Below are positions 29,773-38,303 of a DNA stretch of 64,000 nt, one piece after another. Position 1 is the stretch's first letter. Every line of letters starts with the position of its first letter. The notes beneath the pieces are model-generated. The model saw only the letters and a list, made by a program, of their open reading frames with translations, searched no databases and was not told where the DNA came from. The translations under genes and the position numbers were made by a program. The stretch comes from Lachnospiraceae bacterium (GTDB lineage Bacteria > Bacillota > Clostridia > Lachnospirales > Lachnospiraceae), in the NCBI GenBank assembly GCA_017624495.1, contig JAGAMY010000020.1, positions 26,699-90,698 on the forward strand. The letters are read 5' to 3'.

Positions 29773-30648
29773 ATGAACATTTTAGAATATGAAAATTATC
29801 AGGAAAAAAAGGCGCATGGCAATCCCGGTTTTCCCTATACTACATACTTGTGTTCAATTCCGTTGGATTTTGCCACTGTTCCGCTTCACTGGCACGATGA
29901 GATGGAAATTATCTATATAAAAAAGGGAAACGGAGCAATTTCTGTAGATTTCCAATCCTACTTTGTAACTGCTCCGGCATTGGTTTTGATTTTACCTGGG
30001 CAGTTACATTCCATCAGCCAGCACGAAATGGATTCCATGGAATATGAAAATATTATTTTTCATCCAAATATTTTACTGTCACGGCAAACGGACGATTGTA
30101 CCAAGGATTTTCTCCTGCCACTTTTTTCCGGTACAGTGTTTTTGCCCACGCTGCTGACACCTTCCTTAAAAAACTATACAGAAATTGCTGCCTGTATTGA
30201 TGAAGCGGATGAAATCTGTAAAACCTACCCTAAGGCTTACCAGTTTGCTCTAAAAAGCCAGTTACTGCGTTTTTTCTATCTGCTCTTTTCTACCTGTATG
30301 GATACGGGTGCTTCGCCCATAAAGCCCAGAGCACTTGACAAAATGAAGCAGATTATTAAATATATCGAATGTAACTACATGAAAAAAATCTCGATTGCCG
30401 ATATAGCCGATGCAGTGGGCTTAAGCCAGTCCCATTTTATGAAATATTTTAAAAATACCATGGGCACCTCCTTTATTGACTATCTAAATGAATACCGTCT
30501 GACCATGGCTTCAAGGCTTTTATATACTTCGGATTCATCCATTTTAGATATTGCCGGGGAAGTTGGTTTTGATAATCTTTCTTATTTTAACCGACTATTT
30601 AAAAAACGATTCGGTACAACGCCAAGTAATTACAGAAAGTCGAGATAA
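29773..30648 (+). CDS. AraC-family transcriptional regulator with N-terminal cupin
   Basis: 291 residues. The N-terminal half is a cupin-like sensor (VPLHWHDEMEIIYIKKGNG, LVLILPGQLHSI). The C-terminal 100 residues form the AraC double HTH (ISIADIADAVGLSQSHFMKYF, then LDIAGEVGFDNLSYFNRLF, ending TTPSNYRKSR). AAGGAGGATGCC precedes the ATG. It is divergent from glgP, a frequent position for a regulator of the neighbouring gene, and converges with the amidase gene through a shared hairpin. The ligand is not known; related proteins respond to sugars. Confidence 0.9.
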   Translation: MNILEYENYQEKKAHGNPGFPYTTYLCSIPLDFATVPLHWHDEMEIIYIKKGNGAISVDFQSYFVTAPALVLILPGQLHSISQHEMDSMEYENIIFHPNILLSRQTDDCTKDFLLPLFSGTVFLPTLLTPSLKNYTEIAACIDEADEICKTYPKAYQFALKSQLLRFFYLLFSTCMDTGASPIKPRALDKMKQIIKYIECNYMKKISIADIADAVGLSQSHFMKYFKNTMGTSFIDYLNEYRLTMASRLLYTSDSSILDIAGEVGFDNLSYFNRLFKKRFGTTPSNYRKSR

Positions 30649-30650
30649 AA

Positions 30651-30678
30651 AACGGAGATGGACTAATCCATCTCCGTT
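30651..30678. terminator. Bidirectional terminator between araC-type gene and amidase gene
   Basis: AACGGAGATGGA (30651-30662), loop CTAA, TCCATCTCCGTT (30667-30678): a perfect 12-bp stem. It overlaps the last codons and stop of the convergent amidase gene. Confidence 0.7.
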
Positions 30679-31565
30679 GATATAATCATGGTTACATAAC
30701 CAAGTCTTCTTAACTGATTCTGCATATGCAGTATATTTTCAAGTTCTCTCTCTTTTCCGGCAATGACACGAATAATTCCATCTTCTTTAAATACAAAGGC
30801 ATCAAATCCCTGACTTTTTAACTGTTCCGCTAAAAAATTGGCTGTATTAAAGTGCCGGAAACGACCTGCTTCTACGCCATAATATACGTTTTCTTTATCT
30901 CCATCATCCTCCGACTCTTTCCTGTCCGCATCGTCCCAGTTCATATCATCGTCCCAATCCATACGATTCTCCTGACGCATCCGGTTTTCCTGATTCCTGC
31001 GGTCATCCTGATTCTGCTCCATACGCATCTCACTACTAGGCTGTATCGCATTTTCAATTCCATCTGCAATTGCCTGTGCCACACCTTCAAAGTCTTCATC
31101 AAAAATCTGATTATCCTTATCATTATTGATAAAACCTGCTTCTATAAGCACCGCCGGCATTTCTGTTCTGCGCAAAACCACAAGTCCCGTGCGCTCATCA
31201 ATACCAAGATTTGTAAAACCGGTTTTTTCAAGTTCCTGATTGATAGAATCGGCAATTTCTTCTGCCCTTTCGTCTCCACCATAGATTAATGTTTGTATAC
31301 CACTATAAGTATTATCATTTTCCCCTGAATTTCTATGGAAAGAAATAAAATAGTCCGCACCTGCATCATTGGCAATTTGCGCTTTTTCATAAGGAGACTG
31401 GTATATATCATCGGTTCTAGTGTAGATAACATTGTATCCACGCTGTTCTAAAAGCTGACCTACGGCTAATGCCAGACGAAGATTATCGTCTTTTTCCCTT
31501 CTGCCCTGATACCTTGCACCGTTGTCAAAACCACCGTGTCCGGCATCTATTACGATTGTTGGCAT
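30663..31565 (-). CDS. N-acetylmuramoyl-L-alanine amidase (Amidase_3) with SPOR-like domain
   Basis: 300 residues. The N-terminal 180 residues form the zinc amidase domain: VIDAGHGGFDNGA (first His), a conserved Glu after the REKDDNLRLA stretch, FISFHRNSG (second His) and VLIEAGFINN (catalytic Glu). An acidic, low-complexity linker rich in Asp, Asn, Gln and Arg follows. The C-terminal 75 residues look like a SPOR peptidoglycan-binding domain (YYGVEAGRFRHFNTANFLAE). No signal peptide is visible and no upstream extension provides one, so either export is unusual or it acts inside, for example in sporulation-related wall turnover. CAGGAGTACAAT precedes the start. Confidence 0.88.
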   Translation of the reverse strand: MPTIVIDAGHGGFDNGARYQGRREKDDNLRLALAVGQLLEQRGYNVIYTRTDDIYQSPYEKAQIANDAGADYFISFHRNSGENDNTYSGIQTLIYGGDERAEEIADSINQELEKTGFTNLGIDERTGLVVLRRTEMPAVLIEAGFINNDKDNQIFDEDFEGVAQAIADGIENAIQPSSEMRMEQNQDDRRNQENRMRQENRMDWDDDMNWDDADRKESEDDGDKENVYYGVEAGRFRHFNTANFLAEQLKSQGFDAFVFKEDGIIRVIAGKERELENILHMQNQLRRLGYVTMIISTEMD

Positions 31566-31625
31566 ATTGTACTCCTGTATTTGTGTTCAGTTTAATGTAT
31601 GTAGGAATACAAAAAAGGTGAGTCA

Positions 31626-32732
31626 TTATATATTCACGATTACACGGTTTTTGCCTTCTGACTTCGCCTGATATAAGGAATCGTCTGCTTTACTTAACCA
31701 TTCGGATGGTTTCATGCCTTTATGATATTCTGCGATACCACAACTGACTGTAATTCCACCATCCTCTAAGAAATCAAATCTCGTTTTTGCCATTTCTATA
31801 CGAATTTTCTCCATGATAGAAACCGCTTCCTCTATATTATCTTTATTAAAAATAATGACAAATTCTTCACCGCCATAGCGGTATCCTTCGGCATCTCCAT
31901 TTACATGACTTTTGATGATTCTGCCAATTCTATGCAGAACTTCATCCCCACAAAGATGCCCATAGGTATCATTAATTTTCTTAAAATTATCTATATCTAC
32001 CATGGCAAGCTGCATGGTTTCTGCAGCATTTTCTGTTTCACAGCAGCGGTCAATGGTTTCCATAAGCACACGACGACTTAAAAGCCCTGTGGTAGGCTCT
32101 ACTTTTATTTGTTCTAACAACTCGTTTTTTCTTCTTCTGCTGCGGGATATCAGCCAATACTGTACCTTTTCATACTGTACAAGAATAATGGATACCTGAT
32201 AGGTGCAAACGACAGCTGTAATGCCTATCAAATATGCCACTATCCCTTCAAATCCATTCTGCAAGCCTTCTGCACATCGTTCAATAGAGGCAATAGATAA
32301 GGTAAAGCAGGCAATAACGGAAATATTCCGACACAGTTTTAAATCTACAAATAATGCTGAAAAGATAATCGCTATACAAGGCAGCAATAATACTTCTGCA
32401 AAATAGTAGTGGGTACACTGTATAACTGCTGTCAGTAAAAATGCCTGATAACAGACAAGCTGGTTTTTCCTGTGCTCAGATACTTTCGTGGATTTTAGCA
32501 ACTGTTTTACAATAAAAATTCCACCAAAATTGATAATTGTCGGTGCAACTACGCAACGTATAAGAAACAGCTCCATGCCTCCGGCTCCTACATTCGCCTT
32601 TCCGCATAAAGCTGCTATCATATATAAAATTTCAACACCAAGTATCATTTCTGCCAGACACTGGCATACCTTAAAAATACGGTTCTGCCAGTAGCTGTCT
32701 GTGTGACGTCTGCCGCGATCTCTTTTTTCCAT
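31626..32732 (-). CDS. Membrane-bound diguanylate cyclase (GGDEF)
   Basis: 368 residues. The N-terminal 190 residues contain five or six membrane segments. The C-terminal GGDEF domain is intact, with the signature YRYGGEEFVIIF and upstream DIDNFKKINDTYGHLCGDEVL. Such enzymes make cyclic di-GMP from two GTP. The RxxD inhibitory site expected just before the signature is not obvious. It lies upstream of the amidase gene on the same strand with a 60-nt gap. AAGGGAATC precedes the start codon. Confidence 0.92.
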   Translation of the reverse strand: MEKRDRGRRHTDSYWQNRIFKVCQCLAEMILGVEILYMIAALCGKANVGAGGMELFLIRCVVAPTIINFGGIFIVKQLLKSTKVSEHRKNQLVCYQAFLLTAVIQCTHYYFAEVLLLPCIAIIFSALFVDLKLCRNISVIACFTLSIASIERCAEGLQNGFEGIVAYLIGITAVVCTYQVSIILVQYEKVQYWLISRSRRRKNELLEQIKVEPTTGLLSRRVLMETIDRCCETENAAETMQLAMVDIDNFKKINDTYGHLCGDEVLHRIGRIIKSHVNGDAEGYRYGGEEFVIIFNKDNIEEAVSIMEKIRIEMAKTRFDFLEDGGITVSCGIAEYHKGMKPSEWLSKADDSLYQAKSEGKNRVIVNI

Positions 32733-32857
32733 GATTCCCTTTTACATTCCTTCTCTTATTGTATTTTTTCTTCGAGCTGAAATTTTATGTCATTTTTTCA
32801 TGTAATTTTAGCATTTTTTAGTAAAAAATTATATAGGAAAAAAGGTTCACATAAGCA

Positions 32858-34957
32858 TTAATACTTCAATCGCACCGCAACTGCCTTCCGGTTCTCCATC
32901 GGTGAATAATACAATATATTGTTTTCTACTGATACATTTTCTTTAGTATCACTAAATATCTCTACAATCTCAAAAGTCTTTTCGACAGGCATTGGTAATA
33001 CTATCTGTTCCGGTAATTCTCCCGCAAAAGTATGTATAACCGCAAAGGCTTCACCGTTTTCACCCACTCGAAGCAGTCCCTGCCAGCCTTTTGGATTTCT
33101 TGCACTCTTGATTTTTGGTCCAAAACGATAGGACTGTCCGTGCAAAATTATCGGTACAATTTTTCTATAAAACGCCATACCGCCATCTATTACTGCCCAC
33201 TGCTCATCCGTTAAATGGATAACATCCCCGGAGATACACATACGTCCTAAAAATGTGTTTATGACCGAATAAGCAATTCGTTTTAAGGAATCTGTTTCAC
33301 GGATAACTGCCCATATCTGGCTTTGTGCCGGATGAATTACACGATGCAGATTCGCTGCAACAATTGGAATTTCCGGACATTCATGCGCATCGGAGAAGGA
33401 TGCCATACTCATTTGTGCCATCAAAGACGGTTCTAACCGATGTCCGCCGGAGGCACAGTTTTCCAAAACAATTCCGGGTACTTCCTGTTTTACCTTTTCA
33501 ATGAATTCCTGTGTTTTCTGCAGACACTGCCGTAAGGCTTCACCCTGGGATTCTGCTCCGTCACAACCAACACCGATGGTTTCGTTATAGTCGATTTTCA
33601 TATAGCCAAAACCATATGTTTTTAATGTGCCAATGACTTTCTTTGTCAGATATTCCTCTACCCATGGGTCACGCATATCCCAAAATCTTCGGAAATAACT
33701 TGTCAGCACTTTGCCATCCTTATGCAACAGATGCTCTTCCATCTGATAAGCCCTTGCGGCACTGCCCACATTTTCAATTTCAAACCAAAGTCCCGGTATC
33801 ATTCCGGCATTTTTGATGACATCCACAGTTTTTTGCAGACCATCCGGGAATAAAACCGTTGACACTTCATAATCTCCCATGCCGATATCCCATGGAATAC
33901 CCTCTTCTTTGTACCAGCCGCAGTCAATTACAAAATAAGAGAAGCCTTTATTCTTTATTTTTTCTACAATAGCAGTAATATTTTCATGGGATGGATTGCC
34001 CCATGTAGTACAGTATTCATTGAATACGATGGGCAAATCCCCTTCAACCTTTGGTGCCATTTCCATGCCTTCTCTGGCTGCTTCTGTTAATCTGCCTGTA
34101 AAAATGTCTATAGAATCCGTATGGGCAACGCTGACAATTGCTTCCGGTGTCTGAAAGCATTCTCCCGGTGCAACGCATTTTAACCACTGTCCAAAGTCAC
34201 GGTCCGCAAGACCACCACTCACACAAAGTCCTTCGTCTTTACGATATAACTCTATCTGCCAGGATGCCGGGTGAGCAATCTGTGCTCCCCAGAATACATG
34301 ATTTTGCGTATCCTCCACGGCTACAAAAGGAAAAAACTTATTTACCGGCATAGAACCTGCCTGACCGAATTTTTCACAACGCACTGCATGGGGGTCCCAT
34401 GCCGGTTCTAACTGAAAATCCTCTGCCGGGGTTACTTCCATTCTGCCTTCCTGACTCCAGACACTGCGCAGACGGTAGATATTTAACGTTTCATGTCCAT
34501 CTCCTGCCATATAGGGGGAAAGTCCGCCTAATGAAAAGCTTTCAAACATCTCAAGCTCTGCCGTCGTATTGCTTAGATTTTGAAATTCGCAGTACATACG
34601 GACATAGGGTGTATTATCCTTCCACACCAGATAATGGGTAACCTGATAGCCTCTGTCATCCTTTAGCACAGTGGATATAACTTTTCTTTTTTCCTGTTCC
34701 TTTACCTTTTGTTCCACAAATTTCAGTCTGCGGACGGTTTCCCCATTACGCATGGAATTTCCCATGGCATAAGCTTCATTATAAATATCTCCGGTAACCT
34801 TTAACTGCACCAAAGAATCTAACTGCTCCTGTTTTTCCTGCTCCTTTCCTTCTAAACCAGCAGGCAAAAGCTGTAAACTTACCTGTCCGCTTTCATCTGT
34901 AATATATCTTGCCGTCATATCTTTTAAACGATAGGTATTGATAATTTTTCTCTCCAT
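32858..34957 (-). CDS. Alpha-galactosidase, GH36
   Basis: 699 residues, no signal peptide, so cytoplasmic. The N-terminal beta-sandwich is followed by the catalytic barrel, with YMKIDYNETIG near residue 455 (nucleophile Asp), IVLENCASGGHR, and FSDAHECPE near residue 519 (acid/base Asp). GH36 enzymes release alpha-1,6-galactose from raffinose-family sugars and galactomannan fragments. The gene starts 15 nt after the second permease gene, so it is the last gene of the binding protein-permease operon and probably cleaves the imported sugar. An alpha-N-acetylgalactosaminidase is a less likely alternative. Confidence 0.88.
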   Translation of the reverse strand: MERKIINTYRLKDMTARYITDESGQVSLQLLPAGLEGKEQEKQEQLDSLVQLKVTGDIYNEAYAMGNSMRNGETVRRLKFVEQKVKEQEKRKVISTVLKDDRGYQVTHYLVWKDNTPYVRMYCEFQNLSNTTAELEMFESFSLGGLSPYMAGDGHETLNIYRLRSVWSQEGRMEVTPAEDFQLEPAWDPHAVRCEKFGQAGSMPVNKFFPFVAVEDTQNHVFWGAQIAHPASWQIELYRKDEGLCVSGGLADRDFGQWLKCVAPGECFQTPEAIVSVAHTDSIDIFTGRLTEAAREGMEMAPKVEGDLPIVFNEYCTTWGNPSHENITAIVEKIKNKGFSYFVIDCGWYKEEGIPWDIGMGDYEVSTVLFPDGLQKTVDVIKNAGMIPGLWFEIENVGSAARAYQMEEHLLHKDGKVLTSYFRRFWDMRDPWVEEYLTKKVIGTLKTYGFGYMKIDYNETIGVGCDGAESQGEALRQCLQKTQEFIEKVKQEVPGIVLENCASGGHRLEPSLMAQMSMASFSDAHECPEIPIVAANLHRVIHPAQSQIWAVIRETDSLKRIAYSVINTFLGRMCISGDVIHLTDEQWAVIDGGMAFYRKIVPIILHGQSYRFGPKIKSARNPKGWQGLLRVGENGEAFAVIHTFAGELPEQIVLPMPVEKTFEIVEIFSDTKENVSVENNILYYSPMENRKAVAVRLKY

Positions 34958-34972
34958 GGCATTTCCCCTCTT

Positions 34973-35848
34973 CTAACCTTTCACCGCTCCAACGGTCATT
35001 CCTTTTATAAAATATTTTTGTAAAGACAGGAATAATATTGCAATCGGCAGTACCGATATGACAATTGCCGCCATCGCCGTTGTATAGTCACTTGTCTGTG
35101 CTGAAAATAAAGACTGAATCGCTACCGTAAGGGTCTTTAACTGCTTTTTACTCACATACAGACTTGCTAACAAATAATCATTCCAAATCTGGAAGGACTG
35201 CATAATAATCAACGTCGCCATTGCCGGCTTTAACAACGGAAGAACCACTGTAAAATATGTACGGAATACGGAACAACCGTCAATTCTTGCAGATTCCTCC
35301 AATTCTAACGGTACAGTACTCATAAAACTATTCATCAAAAATACACCAAAAGAAATGCCTGTAGCCACATACATAAAAATAATTCCATGTCTTGTATTTG
35401 TCAGATTTAACTTATATCCAATGGTATAAATCGGCAAAAATAATGCCTGATACGGAATTAAAATTCCTACAATAAAGTATATATAGGAAAATTTAAAAAA
35501 CTTTCCTTTGCCTCTGGCAATTGCCCATGCTGTCGTGCCACATAAAAGTGCTAAAATCAATACACTTGCTGCTGTGTAGAATAATGTATTCACAAATGTA
35601 GTCTGCATGTTCAGTTTGTCAAAAGCCTTTACATAATTGTCAAACTGCAGCGCCTCCGGCAATGCCAGCGGACTATTCAAATACAATTCTTTTTTCGTTT
35701 TAAAAGAGTAATTTAATATCATTGCTAACGGTGATAAAAACAACACCGCTATTATCGTCATAATAATCTGTGTAATCAACGTTGTTTTGGTATATGGCGT
35801 AGAAGGTATCTCCTCGCTGTTTTTATTTTTTCTCTTTAATAATGCCAT
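34973..35848 (-). CDS. Carbohydrate ABC transporter permease (MalG type)
   Basis: 291 residues with six predicted membrane segments and the EAA loop for ATPase contact (ELEESARIDGCSVFRTYFTVVLPLLKP region). The C-terminus YFIKGMTVGAVKG is typical of MalG-type subunits. The ATG directly follows the MalF-type stop codon, with its GGAGG inside the end of the upstream gene. It pairs with the permease at 35849 and the binding protein at 36842. No ATPase gene is present in the window; a shared MsmK-like ATPase is the usual solution in Firmicutes. Confidence 0.94.
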   Translation of the reverse strand: MALLKRKNKNSEEIPSTPYTKTTLITQIIMTIIAVLFLSPLAMILNYSFKTKKELYLNSPLALPEALQFDNYVKAFDKLNMQTTFVNTLFYTAASVLILALLCGTTAWAIARGKGKFFKFSYIYFIVGILIPYQALFLPIYTIGYKLNLTNTRHGIIFMYVATGISFGVFLMNSFMSTVPLELEESARIDGCSVFRTYFTVVLPLLKPAMATLIIMQSFQIWNDYLLASLYVSKKQLKTLTVAIQSLFSAQTSDYTTAMAAIVISVLPIAILFLSLQKYFIKGMTVGAVKG

Positions 35849-36739
35849 TTATGCCTGTACCTCCTTCTTTTTCAGACCTTTTACCTGAATCAATGCCACT
35901 AAAAGCAACATAATTACCAAGGTTACGGTCATTGCCGAACCATATCCATACTGTCGTCCGTTAATTGCCGTCGTATATGTCTGATAAATCATAGAAGTGG
36001 AAGCCCTTCCCGGACCACCCTTTGTAGATGAAATCAGCAAATCATATACCTTTAAAGAACCGATGGTAATTCCTACTACACAAATAGTAATTGCCGGTGC
36101 TAACATGGGAATTGTAACGTTAAAGAAACGCTTGATTGGACCTGCTCCATCTACTCTTGCAGCTTCATAAAGCTCTGCCGGAACGGACTGTAAACCTGCT
36201 AAATAGATTAACATCCAGTAGCCAATCCACTGCCAGTTATTTGCAATCAATAAACCGCCTAATACGGTATCCGCATCACCAAATAATAAGAAATTAATAT
36301 TTGTACCAAGCCATGTATTGATTTCCGGCAATACATTTGAATACAATTTTAACCACACGAAACCTACGATAACCGCACTAATCAGACAGGGAATAAAAAA
36401 TGCCGCACGATAAAATTTCTGTGCTTTAATTCCACTGTCTAAGGCTAATGCAAATAGCAATGCACATATATTTTGTATAATCGTATTTCCAATAGTAAAC
36501 TTCACCGTAAACCAGAATGATTCTAAAAATTCTTTATCGTGAAATAATTTTACATAATTCTGTAAGCCTACAAATTTCATTTCCGCAGACATACCATCCC
36601 AGTCTGTCAATGAATAACGAAATGATAAAAATAACGGAATAATCAATCCTATGGTAAAAATAAGAAAACCCGGTAATACCAGCACCAGATACTGGCGGGA
36701 CATTTTCCTTTCCATGCCGGAACTTTTTCTCCTATTCAT
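35849..36739 (-). CDS. Carbohydrate ABC transporter permease (MalF type)
   Basis: 296 residues, six membrane segments, with the EAA loop at ELYEAARVDGAGPIKRFFNVT. The start ATG lies within a GGAGGAAAGACAAA context. It is the first permease after the binding protein gene, separated from it by a strong hairpin at 36781-36831. The likely substrate is an alpha-galactoside, judging from the GH36 gene downstream. Confidence 0.94.
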   Translation of the reverse strand: MNRRKSSGMERKMSRQYLVLVLPGFLIFTIGLIIPLFLSFRYSLTDWDGMSAEMKFVGLQNYVKLFHDKEFLESFWFTVKFTIGNTIIQNICALLFALALDSGIKAQKFYRAAFFIPCLISAVIVGFVWLKLYSNVLPEINTWLGTNINFLLFGDADTVLGGLLIANNWQWIGYWMLIYLAGLQSVPAELYEAARVDGAGPIKRFFNVTIPMLAPAITICVVGITIGSLKVYDLLISSTKGGPGRASTSMIYQTYTTAINGRQYGYGSAMTVTLVIMLLLVALIQVKGLKKKEVQA

Positions 36740-36780
36740 TTTGTCTTTCCTCCTTATCAGGTACTGTTATCAGCTTTTTT

Positions 36781-36831
36781 AAGAAATCAGGCTGACGCTT
36801 TGATTTCTCGCATACGACAGCCTGATTTCTT
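36781..36831 (-). terminator. Intercistronic hairpin between binding protein and permease genes
   Basis: AAGAAATCAGGCTG (36781-36794) and CAGCCTGATTTCTT (36818-36831) form a perfect 14-bp stem. The minus strand lacks a strong T-run after it. Hairpins at this position usually act as partial terminators or 3' stabilisers that give more binding protein than permease. Confidence 0.65.
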
Positions 36832-36841
36832 TTTCTTTTCA

Positions 36842-38185
36842 TTAATTTGCTTTACTTGCCTCTACTCTGACATCCGATGCTTTTAATGCATCTTCAAAAC
36901 TTAATTCTTCTAAAAGCCATGATGCAATATCTTTTGCATTTTCTTCCTGGAAACCACCCCATACTAACTGGTTATTTCCAAGCGTTACGTCTACGATACG
37001 TCCTTCTGCCGCATATTTATCAATATCAGACTGGCTTGGATTTGCAAATGTTGGTGTTACATCTTTTAACATAGAAGCTGTCATTGTGTAATCATAAATC
37101 TCTGTAGCAAGCTCTTTATCAGAAGTCAATACATCTAATACTGCATTTACAGCATCCGGATGTTCTGTTTCTGCACTTGTCATAATGGTGATGTTTGGCT
37201 CAAAGATTAACTTGGAATCTCCCGTCTGGTTAGGGAATGGGAAAATACCAAAATCAAAGTTTTCATCAATTCCTAAGAAGTTCTGGATAGACCATGAACC
37301 GGATACTTTCATTGCTGCTTCACCCTGTACCATTTTCGCATCACATTCTGTCTGCTCTAAAGAGAATGTTTCCGGATATGTATTATCAAAAATCAATTTG
37401 TTATACTGATAAGCGGTCTGTGCTGCTTTGTCTGTTTCAAATTTTACTTTTCCTTCACGGAACTGATCACCCCAGTCCGGTGTGTTGTTGAATACGTCAT
37501 TCATCATAAACTGCATGGTAACATTTCCGATTGACCATGTATCTACCATATGGCTTGCAAATGGTGTAATTCCTTTTGCTTTACAGTCATCAATAATTGC
37601 CTGTAACTGTTCCTGTGTATCCGGAATTTCCCAGCCATTTTCTTCAAACATTGCTCTGTTATAATACACACCCTGATATAATGCATTGTATACTAAGCCA
37701 TATGTACTTCCGTCGATGGTTACATTTTCTCTTGCAGCATCTAAGCCTCTGTCAAGATAGGTGTCATCAATCGTTCCAAGCACACCTAATGGCGCATACG
37801 TTGCAACGTCCTGTGCTTTACCAATCATAATATCCGGCAGACCAGACTGCATATACTGCTGCATTTTTGGCTGAAAATCATTTCCCCAGTCTACACATTC
37901 CCATTCTAAAGTGATGTTTGGATATTTCTCTGCCAATGCTTCGCCAATCATATCCTCGATACCTGCATCTGTTGTGGACTGTCCTGCTAAAATGGTAAGT
38001 GTTACTTCTTCATCGGCTGCTTCTTCTGCTGAAGCTTCTTCCTTTGCATCTGCCTCCTTAGCACTTTCCTCTGTTTTTGCATCTGCTGCTGTGTCTGCAC
38101 TTTCACTTCCCGAGCTTCCGCATCCTGCGAACATTCCTGCCACCATTGATAATGTCAACAGGGCACTTACTACCTTCCTTCTCAT
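36842..38185 (-). CDS. Sugar ABC transporter solute-binding lipoprotein (transport type)
   Basis: 447 residues with a lipoprotein signal (lipobox FAGC) and an Ala/Glu-rich linker after the cysteine. The mature domain is a family 1 sugar-binding protein (LTILAGQSTTDAGIEDMIGE, WECVDWGNDF, GEAAMKVSGSWSIQNF). It begins the operon of two permeases and a GH36 enzyme, so it probably delivers an alpha-galactoside. It is a clear paralogue of the protein at 38302. It has its own promoter (TATAAT at 38231-38236) after a strong terminator. AAAGGAGGAAGTTTTACA precedes the start. Confidence 0.93.
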   Translation of the reverse strand: MRRKVVSALLTLSMVAGMFAGCGSSGSESADTAADAKTEESAKEADAKEEASAEEAADEEVTLTILAGQSTTDAGIEDMIGEALAEKYPNITLEWECVDWGNDFQPKMQQYMQSGLPDIMIGKAQDVATYAPLGVLGTIDDTYLDRGLDAARENVTIDGSTYGLVYNALYQGVYYNRAMFEENGWEIPDTQEQLQAIIDDCKAKGITPFASHMVDTWSIGNVTMQFMMNDVFNNTPDWGDQFREGKVKFETDKAAQTAYQYNKLIFDNTYPETFSLEQTECDAKMVQGEAAMKVSGSWSIQNFLGIDENFDFGIFPFPNQTGDSKLIFEPNITIMTSAETEHPDAVNAVLDVLTSDKELATEIYDYTMTASMLKDVTPTFANPSQSDIDKYAAEGRIVDVTLGNNQLVWGGFQEENAKDIASWLLEELSFEDALKASDVRVEASKAN

Positions 38186-38230
38186 TGTAAAACTTCCTCC
38201 TTTTTTCTTGATACCTCATTTGGTGAGTTT

Positions 38231-38254
38231 ATTATATCCGGTTATCCTTAAGGA
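38231..38254 (-). promoter_or_regulatory. Promoter and palindrome before the alpha-galactoside transport operon
   Basis: On the minus strand a perfect TATAAT (38231-38236) lies about 46 nt before the start codon. The palindrome TCCTTAAGGA (38245-38254) sits where the -10/-35 spacer would be. No consensus -35 is present. The block GGATATAATAAACTCA (38224-38239) is identical to that before glgP. Confidence 0.5.
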
Positions 38255-38272
38255 CAATTAGGATTTTCTTGT

Positions 38273-38303
38273 AAAAAAAAGTTGGTCATTTTTGACCAAC
38301 TTT
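38273..38303 (-). terminator. Strong rho-independent terminator ending the kinase-regulator-binding protein operon
   Basis: On the minus strand AAAGTTGGTCA, loop AAAA, TGACCAACTTT: an 11-bp perfect stem followed by a run of eight T in total. The stop codon of the upstream gene lies in the first arm. Confidence 0.9.
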
